A stretch of DNA of 64,000 nt, from contig CP053152.1 of assembly GCA_014607495.2 (NCBI GenBank), forward strand, positions 5,146,001-5,210,000, read 5' to 3'. The notes below the pieces were generated by a model. The model ran no database searches. It had not been told where the DNA came from and saw nothing but the letters and a program-made list of their open reading frames with translations. The position numbers and the translations under genes are program-made. Position 1 is the stretch's first letter, and every line of letters starts with the position of its first letter. This stretch comes from Carposina sasakii. Taxonomy: Eukaryota > Arthropoda > Insecta > Lepidoptera > Carposinidae. Positions 32,101-41,600 of the stretch are shown here, in pieces.

Positions 32101-33912
32101 ACACAATGGTACTTGTTCAGCATTTCAGTATTTACCTGGCTGTCACCCACACCCTTAATAAATAATATATGTATAAGTCATAAGGTATGATGGTATGAGG
32201 CGATAAGCTAGCAACATTGCCTGGGCACACTGATCTTAAACATCTGTTTAACAATATTATTATAAACACTCATTAAGTCTAATATACAATATACAATTAA
32301 CACACTATCGTGAACTGTAGACAGTAGGATCTAAAAACCATGCGATCATTCATCGGGCTTCTCGAGAAACGCTCGACCCATTTTTGGGAATGCGACCACA
32401 GCCATAAATGACGATATGTATATACAGGGTGTAACCATAGAGGAATAAAAATCTTATTCCTCTATGGTGTAACAGAAAGAGTATGTTAAGCGAAAAGCTA
32501 TGTAAATAGAACATTATAGAGAACCTATTTCCAAAATTTGAGACTCGAAATCACAGGTTTATTTTTCAAAATTGTATGAACATTCTTAAGTTGATTAGAA
32601 ATTCTCCATACAAGCTGCAAAATTAAACATGTGATTTCGAGTCTGAAATTTTGTAGATAGGTTCCTTTTAGTGGGCTATTTACATAGCTTCTCGCTTAAC
32701 ATACCCCTTTTGTTACACCCTGTATATGTATGTATGAATATGTCCTTAAATTAGCTTAACTTACCATCAACCGTCATAAAAACTCCAGGAACAAGCGGGG
32801 AAGCTATTCCAACATGTAGATATCCATAGTCGAACGTCTTATTCGCCACTCCCAATATGGTTTCGAGTTCGATTTCATCTTTAGCATAGAACAACTGTGC
32901 ACCTTCCCTCTCGCAGTTGACTTTAGCTGCTTCCCATTCGCTTTTGACAGTGTGGAACTTGTAGAAACTAGCTAAACTGTCCTTGAAGAAGTAATCTTCC
33001 CTGAAGAATCTTTCGGGTTCACCATCTATGGTAAATAAAAAAACTTTTGTTAGAAAATATGGCGAGAGTTAAACAAAATTAATATACAGGTGCTCGTGAC
33101 ATTTGGAAAGCTGATGACAGGTATGCAGTCTTGGAGTAAGTACAACTTTAAGAAGAAGAAGAGTAAGGGATGACTCGCTTTTTGGTACCATGAAATAAAC
33201 TGGTAAAACATCTAATTCTTGCAAAAAAAAATAAGGCTGATTCAGTAGGTACCATCAGGTATTTCGTAGGTGTACCTTGGTGTAGGTACCTATACCTAAG
33301 AGCTTTCTTCAGAAGGGATAGTTGAAGTATTCTGTCTCCTCTATCACCGCTATAGTAAAGATATTTTTCTTGTGATTTTGGAACGCTTACGCGACTTACG
33401 AGACGAGTTATAAAACCTACCTACTTAATAGGTAATTAAATGATATTATACAGCACAAACATTTAGCTATGTAGGTACCTAAGACTTTTATTAAACTAAA
33501 TTTATCAAAATATAAAATTATTCCGTAAGTACATATCTTACATATCTGTAGGGATTTATTGACATTGCGATAAAAGTTAATGAACTTGCGACTTATTAAT
33601 AACGAAGCGTCATTATGAAGAAGAAAACTTCAGATACTCTACCTAGCTAATGCTGCCAGCTTTTATCAAATTAATTTAGGTAACAAAGTAATATAGTTTC
33701 AATCTTCTTAACAAAGTAAAAAACTAGACTACTGTACAATACTTGAGAACCAGAATTGTATTTATAAACCTGCCCCACAAGCTCTATAACCTGTAGCTTT
33801 AAAAAACATCTAGCCACCGATATTTTTTTTAAATGCTTATTTATATTATTTACTTACATGAAAACTCGATTGTTGCTAAAAATGCGAAAAGGACACACAA
33901 AACTGGTTTCAT
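28846..33912 (-). CDS. Dual-CRD secreted C-type lectin (immulectin-like), frameshifted in CRD2
   Basis: Immulectins are secreted haemolymph lectins of Lepidoptera that bind microbial sugars through two C-type lectin domains. Five exons, all joined in phase 1, run 33912-33858 (signal peptide MKPVLCVLFAFLATIEFS), 33025-32765 and 31294-31100 (CRD1), then 30256-30018 and 29102-28846 (CRD2). CRD1 has the mannose-type EPN motif (HRNEPNNVGGNENC) and YDVDC in place of WND. CRD2 has QPD (GDKQPDC), a galactose-type motif, and LND. Intended length is about 335 residues, normal for the family. One base is missing in exon 4 at about 30175-30179, at the first conserved cysteine of CRD2, so the frame breaks and meets a stop within about a dozen codons. 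This may be a real null allele or pseudogene, or a sequencing error. It is head-to-head with a second lectin at 35555. Confidence 0.85.
30018..30256 (-). pseudogene. Lectin 1 exon 4: first half of CRD2, one-base frameshift
   Basis: The acceptor is atttcag at 30257. It reads YEYSEAESKCYKFHSEPETW then ADAYRI, where the frame shifts at ccggattgc (plus-strand 30175-30179). The continuing frame is SSEQSYLAIVNSESEANFLK up to KKWITVR. The exon is 239 bases, one short of the 240 that phases 1 and 1 require. Read as is, it stops at 30144-30146. The donor is agac/gtaagt. Confidence 0.8.
31100..31294 (-). CDS. Lectin 1 exon 3: second half of CRD1 with EPN motif
   Basis: The acceptor is cttccag at 31295. 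The exon encodes IYNVWHRNEPNNVGGNENCV, LYDVDCKRKFSYICKK, then a linker LEWNAQCHMPDL. The donor is cttag/gtaggt. The sugar- and calcium-binding residues E and N of EPN are intact. Confidence 0.9.
   Translation of the reverse strand, partial: TYPSIPYTMYGTEMSLTTLEETRTASAWPKMVLFTTWTARENSATFARKPCRAWSGTRNAICRT
31402..31480 (+). repeat. Dispersed repeat A, truncated copy
   Basis: A catacatacata run is followed by ataatcacgcctttatccct and the tacggggtaggcagagcact block. It lies in intron 2 of the minus-strand lectin gene. Confidence 0.7.
32421..32726. mobile_element. Foldback element with TATACAGGGTGTAAC ends
   Basis: The left end (tatacagggtgtaac, then agaaagagtatgttaagcga after the nested insert) mirrors the right end (tcgcttaacataccccttt then gttacaccctgtata). 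The inverted arms extend about 100 bases. It is a member of the broad cagggtg-ended MITE group also seen at 40735 and 55902. Confidence 0.75.
32436..32466. mobile_element. 31-bp miniature inverted-repeat element with 7-bp target duplication
   Basis: The element is catagaggaataa, five bases, ttattcctctatg. It is flanked on both sides by gtgtaac (32429-32435 and 32467-32473), and it interrupts the left end of the larger foldback element, whose right end gives the uninterrupted sequence. A 53-bp relative lies at 36083-36135. Confidence 0.7.
32765..33025 (-). CDS. Lectin 1 exon 2: first half of CRD1
   Basis: The acceptor is accatag at 33026. The exon encodes GEPERFFREDYFFKDSLASF, then YKFH, the first CRD cysteine (VNCEREGAQL) and YGYLHVGI. 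The donor is gatg/gtaagt, phase 1. It is 261 bases, uninterrupted. Confidence 0.88.
33858..33912 (-). CDS. Lectin 1 exon 1: signal peptide
   Basis: ATG at 33912 begins an 18-residue hydrophobic leader, MKPVLCVLFAFLATIEFS. The donor is tcat/gtaagt at 33857, phase 1. The exon is 55 coding bases, exactly the length of the matching exon in the divergent second lectin. Confidence 0.85.
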
Positions 33913-34704
33913 ATTGCGACACAAGTGTATCACTTGAGTCACCCCATACACGACTGCGATCAAAATGGTGGACAGCTAGGTACACTAACAGTACTTTACC
34001 TACTCCGAGAGGATATCGCCGTTGCTGCGTCACGGATAAAATGGAGATGTACGAATCAATCTTAATTTAGATGCTTATTTACCTAGGTACTTTACTTAAT
34101 AAAATAATAATTCACAAATTAATTTTAACATAGCATCAAGTATTGGACCGATCGGAAGGAAAATTGCGATCTTAATAATTTTACCCAGTATTCTGCTAAA
34201 AATTAGGCATCGATTTCCACTTTTTGGATTAAAAGTGTACCTGAGTAAATAAATATAGATATGTAAGTAAGTGTTGGGGGCTTGGGGGCAATGTGCATTC
34301 CCACATCTTTAATGGTAGTTTGATAAGATGCTGATAGAGATTGCAATTGAGGAAGTTAATATTAACGGAAAACAACAATATATCCTATACTTACCTAACT
34401 ATTGTGTGCCTAGGCTAAGTAGTGTCTAAAAAATTAAGCCAACAAACAACTTATGTATACATTTGTACATTACAAAAAATAGAGATCTGTCCAGGTCTGA
34501 TTCCGAAATACGTCTCTTTTAGGCTATTACAGCACTTACTAATACAAAAATATAAATTGTAAATGTGAAAGTTCAGTCAGGACGGTAAGTCTAATCTGTT
34601 AGTCCTTCGCGATGGTGCACTTGGATAAACTGAGTAGCAAAGTCGTAGAAGTAATTGGTACCTACCTCCCTTCTGTAAAAAGCGTTAAAACATTGGTACT
34701 ATCC

Positions 34705-35040
34705 AACTAAGGCGATCTAGCCATCATTGAGAATAGAGCCGTAAATATTATTATGATTAATATGGAATAGGCCATCTGCCGTGTGATGTCGGCACAGTAG
34801 CACCACCCCATGTCTGCCTGTAGGTATCGTAAGAGGAAGGTGGGCAACAGCACCACCCGTGCTGACAGCATAGTCCGTATGATTACTATACTCTTTGGCA
34901 TAGTCGAAAATCACACTACGGTCAACAACTCGCCTGCCCAGCGAGATGATTATGTACAAAAACCAGTAGCAGTAGCCTTGTGGCGTGCCCTGAAGGAGGC
35001 CTACGTCTAGCAGTAGACTGCAATAGGCTGATGTGAGTAC
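34705..35040 (-). repeat. Dispersed repeat B, inverted
   Basis: It contains caccaccccatgtctgcctg, ggtatcgtaagagg, and gtctagcagtagactgcaat. The reverse-orientation copy is at 41430-41672. Confidence 0.6.
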
Positions 35041-35102
35041 GTATATGGAATAGGCCTTCAAACTGAATCGGGGAAAGGAATGCCAAGGAACATATTACTA
35101 TA

Positions 35103-35262
35103 TAAATGTTTTTTTTAAGAAATGAAAAAAAAATCACCCGAGTTCGACTCGAACCCACGACCTCTCGCATTTCGTGGAGCGCTCTCACCAACTGAGCCAC
35201 CGGGTCAATTAACTCGGATGACGAATTTGACCATCTCTTTTAAATTACTTACTTTACCATTA
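35103..35262 (-). repeat. tRNA-like SINE copy, inverted
   Basis: On the minus strand it reads gagatggtcaaattcgtcat, then ccggtggctcagttggtgag and a T-arm-like gggttcgagtcgaactc, whose stem is weaker than in the copy at 2283. It ends in an A/T-rich tail. It lies between the two lectin genes. Confidence 0.65.
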
Positions 35263-35554
35263 CTTTATGTCAAAGATACGTTTGCTGGGCGTAACGAAAT
35301 GACTGTGGTAACGTACAAAGGTCATGGATATCGAAAGATAATATAATACGTAGATGAACACTATTTCTTAATAGGTATCATTTGATAACATAAACAGAGA
35401 TGCATACTCGTATTATTGTTAATAACTTACATTAAGGCCTTAAATAATTCGCAGATAATGAAGAACAAGTTCTCAGTGCCATACGAGACTTCGCCTCGCA
35501 TGTTCATTCGTTATTAATTCTTTAACGTATGAAAATTACTTGAATAACATGATA

Positions 35555-35609
35555 ATGGCGGTGGAGCTTCGCGCTTGTGTAGTTTTAATGCTGTTCTTCT
35601 GTAAGACTT
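35555..35609 (+). CDS. Lectin 2 exon 1: signal peptide
   Basis: The start codon ATG at 35555 opens MAVELRACVVLMLFFCKT, 18 residues. The donor is actt/gtaagt, phase 1. An earlier gtaaga at 35601 is also in phase, but the chosen site has the better consensus and gives the same length as lectin 1. Confidence 0.75.
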
Positions 35610-38600
35610 GTAAGTGAATTTTCTATTTTTCCTTCCTTAAGTACCTAAACACGTCCGATGTTTATTCTTTAAGGACCAAAATAGGTGAGTAGGCACATAC
35701 TTATAAATATTAATGTTGTTTTTTATTTTTATATACGAATACGGAACAGTTTGTTAGTAAAGACAATAACAGCGATTTGTTGAATAAATCGCCATGTTTT
35801 CTCAAGTAGGTAGGTAACTTGGTTTTCCGATTTAACTAGATTCCGTTAGGGAAAATCCGATATTAATTTGCATTTTTCCTCTAGCCTAGTTTATGTGCTA
35901 TTCTGATTTCATCAATTACCCATTGCATAATTTTTCAATGCAAAAACTCAAAAGATATTTCCAACCCCCATAGTTTAATGAAATTTATCAAAGCATAGAA
36001 GCTACATAAATACATACCAATCTATAATATAAATACAATATGCAAATTAAGTTAGTTTGATTGCTAAAAATGTTATCTATATCATAGAGGAATAAGATTA
36101 ATTTCTTTTATTATAAAGTCTTTTATTCCTCTATGTCTATACATAATACGATCAATGTATGTAATGTGTCATTATTTCTTAAGCCTGGACACTTTGAAAA
36201 CTTCACATATTCCCAATATGAGAGTAGATAAGTACATGAACTAATGGGTACCTACATGAATATTATCTACAGTCAAAATTTATCTGCACTTTAGATGTTT
36301 GAATATAGATCATTTCGATTGATCATCGATCATTCTTCCATTGTATGAGGCAGCCAACAAGTAAGAGCTTAGAATATTATCTACAGTTATAAAAAATAAA
36401 AACCAACTATCTTATCAAACGAACCGAAACTAATACTTGGGTATCATCGCGTAGCACGCTTTAGATGTTTGAATATAGATACATTTCAGATACCGCAGAA
36501 GTGGAGAAATTCTTCCGAGAGGACTACTCGTTTATGAACGAAACGAGGACATTCTACAAGCTCCATGTGCAGCCATCATCCACTGAGGCAGCCAACAAGA
36601 CATGCACTGCAGAGGGCGCCACATATTACACATTGCCAAACAAAACTGCACAACTTTTAGGTAGGCAAAACAAAATTACTTAATAGTTATAAAAACCAAC
36701 TATCTTATCAACTTTTCGCTTACGAACTTTTTCAAGAAACTAATATTGTCTATGCCAGGGTTACTCAAACTTACTGTATACTTCCCCCACGTACCCTTAT
36801 GTTATTGTTAGGTAATTTAAAAAAGGTAACTCTCAAACGATCGCGAACCCTTAACTCGCACTTCCTCCCCACATCAAGGTTTTGCGTTAATAAAGTGACG
36901 GTATGTAACTACCTGTAGAAGAAAATATGGTTTTTAATTTCAAATAGAGTTAACAAATACAGTAAGTAGCAAAAGGTAAAAATATATTAATGGGATGGGT
37001 GGGCTTGTTTCCCGGCGCAAATTGAATCAATTTGAGGGATAAATTCTGATTCAGCAACAAGTACGATTTCTGTATTTAGTTTTTAACATTACAAGGTGTG
37101 AAAATCCACTCTCACATAAGTAGGTTGTTGCAAAAGGCAAAAGGAAATTTACCGTTTTGCGAGAAAGTTCAGGATATTCATTCAGTCCACCTGCCCAAAA
37201 ATCAATTAAGGACATGCGACATGCGAACCCCACTTTGAGAAACCCTGATCTATGCCAATAATATGAATGTAATGTTGAAAAGCGTATTAGAGTACCTACG
37301 CGAATTAGAGTAACAGTAGAAAGCACAGCCTAGTTTAGTCTTAGGAAAATACAATTTCGGGAATTTCCCGTTTCGTTAATGAATATTTTCATTTTTTCAG
37401 TAAGATTACCTAGACAAGATAGAGATCCCGAAAAGAGTGCTTTTATATGTCACAAGACTTTAGAAACTTTGGAGTGGAACCAATTGTGCCACACGCACGA
37501 TATGGGTGAGTTAATTTATATAATAAATTTAAAGAAAAAAAAACCTTAAACAAGCTTTTAATAAAATGAACTAAAAAGTTAAAAATATTTTTTAAACACT
37601 ACTTTTTTACACCTTAATTATGAAATATTCCCGTTTTTATCACAGTCCCAATTTATAAATAAAATCGTGTTTAGAGATGGCAACCCGGTATGTCTTTCAA
37701 CCCGGCCGGGTTGATGTGTTAGGAAGTATTTTATGAAAATTTGCTTTAATTTAAGTAAATGGAGGAAAAATACAATGATTCAAGGTTACGGAATAATATT
37801 TATTTCAAACCAGCAAATCAACAATAATCAGTCTCAAGGATGATTCACGCTACACCGTGTCGCGACCGGTCCGGGCCACTCATTGGGCGTTTTTCCATTA
37901 CCCGGCCCGGCACCGGCACGACACCGGCATGGCCGTGCACCGGCACCGGCGCCGGGGTTTCGTTTTTCCACTGCGCCGGTGTCGATGCCGGTTTACGCCC
38001 GGTGAGTGGTACAGTACTGACACGGACTTCAGCACACACACACGGCTACAATTCATATAAATATGCAATACACATGCAATTTTGCCGGCCGGCACCGGTG
38101 GGAGGCTTGTTACCCGGCGACGGCGACGGCGCCGGCAGGACTCAATGCCGGACCGGTGCCGGCGCCGGTAAGTGAAAAAGCGAGCCATACATTTTCATAC
38201 ATTTTGCTTCCCCGGCAACGGGCCGGGTAATGGAAAAACGCCCATAACAATATTTGGTATGAAGTTCTTCGTGCCTGACCGTGGCTCGGCCGTGTCCCCG
38301 AGTCCCGGTGCGCACGCCGGGACGGCCGGGAGCCACGGTCGGCGAAGAACTTCATACAAAATATATTATATATATTGTTTCCCGGCTCCGGCACGTTCCG
38401 CTAACAAAAACCACGTAACACAGATAGTCGTGCAAGTAATACACCCAAACAGCCCAGTGTAACATGAATGACTGGTCCGGCCGGGCGCACGGCGGGACAT
38501 GTGCAGGCCGGGGCACGGCCCGGTCGCGACACGGTGTAACGTGAATCATCCTTTAATCAGTCTCAAAATCACGAGTTTTAATACAGAATCAGTTAGTTTC

Positions 38601-41600
38601 ACTTATGAACGGAATAGTACATAACATAAGTGATACTAATTAACTTCAAGCAAGCATTAGTATTCAGTAATTAAGTTGAGGATAGAAATGTCTTCCACGC
38701 GCTGATGAAATGCCTGGATTTAGAGGATTTCGAGAAAAAGTTTGGAAAGTAGTCAGATTATTTAAGAAGTAGGAACGTAGGGCGGCCATTGGCGGCATCA
38801 GAACATCGCGGTTCGCAGCGCTTGCCATGCCAATTTTCTACAAGTTGGGGCTTCCGTGCCGCAGTTTTCGTACCTACCGGGCCCGGTTTGCAATCTCTAA
38901 GCGTGTTACTTAGTACGCAAGACCTTTGAGGTTCTTCGTTCTAGTGAGGAGCTAGTTTGTAATAGTAGCAGCCGTAGGTAAAGATAGTGAATATTTATTT
39001 ATTTGTATTTTTATGAAGGATGGATAGAGTTCGACCTACTTACTTAATGGTGGTAAAGTTACTTTGCGTGTTCTATGCGTTGTTTTTATTCTTAATAGCC
39101 GTTATCCTACAAGTAAAAACCCGCGGGTTAAATTAGATAAAATTGGACATGCGGGCTTTACCTACATCAATTTTGCATTATTTGACGTTATTACGTGCAA
39201 TTAAGGAAATCTAGACGCTCTTCATTTACGATATTTTCTAAGATTTTGAATTTTTCTCATTGATTTCGAAAATGAACTTATCTACTACTTTAACTGAAAA
39301 AAAAAAGATAATTTAACCAACTTCTTAGTAAAGTGAAGAAAGTTTTAAACAAAAGCTACCTCTCAAAATCACTTGATGGTATACCTTCTGATGATTCCAG
39401 GTTACGAATACGACAATGTGCTACAAAGGTGCTACAAATACCACACCACTCCGCTCAGTTGGTCGGAGGCTCACCAGATATGCGCAGCTGAACGATCATA
39501 CCTGACCGTGGTCGAAACGGAGATAGAGGTCAACATTATCGCCTTTCAAGCCAGGGATCTCGCCAGAAAACCTACACATAAAAATCTCAAGTCCATATAC
39601 TTTGGTGTTATGAAGAAAGGTGGGAAGGATTGGCACTCGGTCAAAGGTACATACACGTATTGTCATATTTCAATGTTATGCCTCCTTTATTTTTTAACCC
39701 CCGACGCAAAAACGACGGGGTGTTATATTATAAGTTTGACGTGTCTGTGTGTGTGTGTAAATGTGTTTGTGTCTGTCTGTGGCATCGTAGCTCCTGAACG
39801 GATGATCCGATTTTAATGCAGTTTTTTTTTGTTTGAAAGGTATATCAGTCGAGAGTGTTCTTAGCTATGTTTGGTGGAAATCGGTTCAGGTCGTCAAGGT
39901 CATCAGGTCGTTTGTTAGGTGTGATAGGAATGTTACACGCTCAGTTTGCTTGCAAGCATATGTGGGATCTGATATTTGAAACACTAATGTCTTCCGGTAA
40001 GTATTTTTGAAGGTAAAAAGCGGTCCCCCGACGCGACAAAATTTAATCAAAAATTTCATACGTACGGTCAATAGCAGGCAAAGATAACCATTTGCAGTTC
40101 AAAATTAGCGGTTATGCCTCCGACATAAAGGTGGCACAAAGTCCCGAGTAGATAGTCTGACATGCTTACTTATGTAGTGTTAAAAGTTATTTTTTGCGTT
40201 TTATAGGGTTTAGCATTTTAAACCTTTTGTCATAATGATTGCGTACTTTTTTTGGGTCGGTAGTTTTAAAAAAAAAATATTGAATTTTTTATTTATCTGT
40301 GCTGACGCGGGGCTTCCATAGAATACCTACATGAGCTGCATCTCCGTGTATGTCGTATGACATACTAAGGGAACAAGACAAGACTAAGGAACTCGGGCAT
40401 TCTCTTAGGCCATAAGCTAGCAATTTGTCACTATGTGAAACGTGACTGTGAGATCTTCTTTGCGATCTTGGCTACCCTATATCGGGTACACAGCCGTGTG
40501 TGCTAATGTATGTTTCTGTGATTTTAACTGAAATTTATAAAGTTAAAGTTAAAATTATGTAGGTGAAATATGGATAACGATACATCCTAAACACTAGCGG
40601 TTGCATGCAACTTCGCCCGTGTGAGGCAGGTGTGAGACTATTAGTCAAGCTTTATCAAGAGTAAGAGTACTAACATCCACACATCCACACATCTTCTAAA
40701 TTACATTTTATACCTGCCTAAGTAGGTACCTACCTATACAGGGTGTAAAAAGACAACAATGTTTTTTTAATTCCTCGTATTCTTTGTAAGGTTACGATTC
40801 TTCTATGGAACCAAATATGGGAAAGGACAAAAAATTATGAAAAAAAAGTCATTTTATTGCAAGCAATGTATTCGTTTGATGCGCAAAGTACAAATGTACC
40901 TACAAAACTAACATTATAAGATTTTAACATGGTATCTATGACAAAAATGTTTTTTACCCGATTTCAGATGGATTTATGTAAAAAAAAATGATAATATTAA
41001 TGTAACTTTGGACCTCAATATCTTGGAAACCCGTGATTTCCCAGGGGAGCTTCCATAGAAAAAAATTATCGTGGTGGTACAAAGAATACGAGGTATTAAA
41101 AGAACAAAGTTGTCTTTTTACACCCAGTATATAAAATGGTAATTTGGTCTTGACTCTTGATTCGAAAACAAGTTAAAGAAGTATAAAACCTGTTTGCCTT
41201 CGTATGATATACGAAGAAACATTTTAGTGCAAATATAACATTGTTAATGATAATTTAAGATTTAAATGCATATGCACCAGGCCACGACATAACTGCCAAG
41301 TTAAAAAAATACGTTTCGTAGCTCTTGCCTGAAAGAGTAACAAACATGCAAATGTAGGTACCTACCTATTATTTCCAAACTTGCACACTATAATATAGCA
41401 GAAATAGGCCCGAATTTGGCTGTTATCCGATTCACATCAGCATAATTGCAGTCCACTGCTGGACGTAAGCCTCCCCCAGGGCACGACACATAGCTACTGC
41501 CATAGGGCGGATTTTGCCCATAGTTATTGGGCAGGTGGGTAGGTGACCGCAGTGTCATTTTCAAAACCATATGTCAACACGGGCGGCGCTGTTGCCCACC

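Larger units (their letters stand above)
29103..33857 (-). other. Introns of lectin 1
   Basis: Intron 4 (29103-30017), intron 3 (30257-31099), intron 2 (31295-32764) and intron 1 (33026-33857) are AT-rich. Intron 2 holds repeat A (31402) and the foldback element with its nested mini-element (32421-32726). Nothing else is recognisable. Confidence 0.7.
33913..35554. promoter_or_regulatory. Shared upstream region of the two divergent lectin genes
   Basis: The two ATGs are 1.64 kb apart on opposite strands, so both promoters must lie here unless 5' UTR introns exist. I see no clear TATA box at the expected distance from either ATG. About half of the interval is repeat: 34705-35040 and the SINE at 35103-35262. 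Confidence 0.4.
37836..38553. mobile_element. GC-rich foldback element, 718 bp, with 11-bp target duplication
   Basis: The ends aaggatgattcacgctacac and gtgtaacgtgaatcatcctt are complementary, and the flanks are taatcagtctc on both sides (37825-37835 and 38554-38564). It is very CpG- and CCGG-rich in AT-rich DNA. A 9-11-bp duplication with long inverted ends recalls Mutator-like elements. The superfamily is not assigned. Confidence 0.65.
37672..38899. mobile_element. hAT-like non-autonomous element enclosing nested foldbacks
   Basis: The end tagagatggcaacccgg at 37672 mirrors ggtttgcaatctcta ending at 38899. The flanks atcgtgtt (37664-37671) and agcgtgtt (38900-38907) form an 8-bp target duplication with one difference, as expected for hAT. 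It carries the GC-rich element at 37836-38553 inside it. Confidence 0.6.

Noticed and set aside
36661..37400. Missing middle exon of lectin 2 CRD1
   Set aside because: Searched by eye for YNVW- and EPN-type codons in all frames without success; flanking exons already join in phase.
37840..38549. Several overlapping open frames of 60-110 codons on both strands
   Set aside because: They arise from GC-rich inverted repeats with few stop codons; arginine/proline/glycine-rich translations on both strands show no coding bias.
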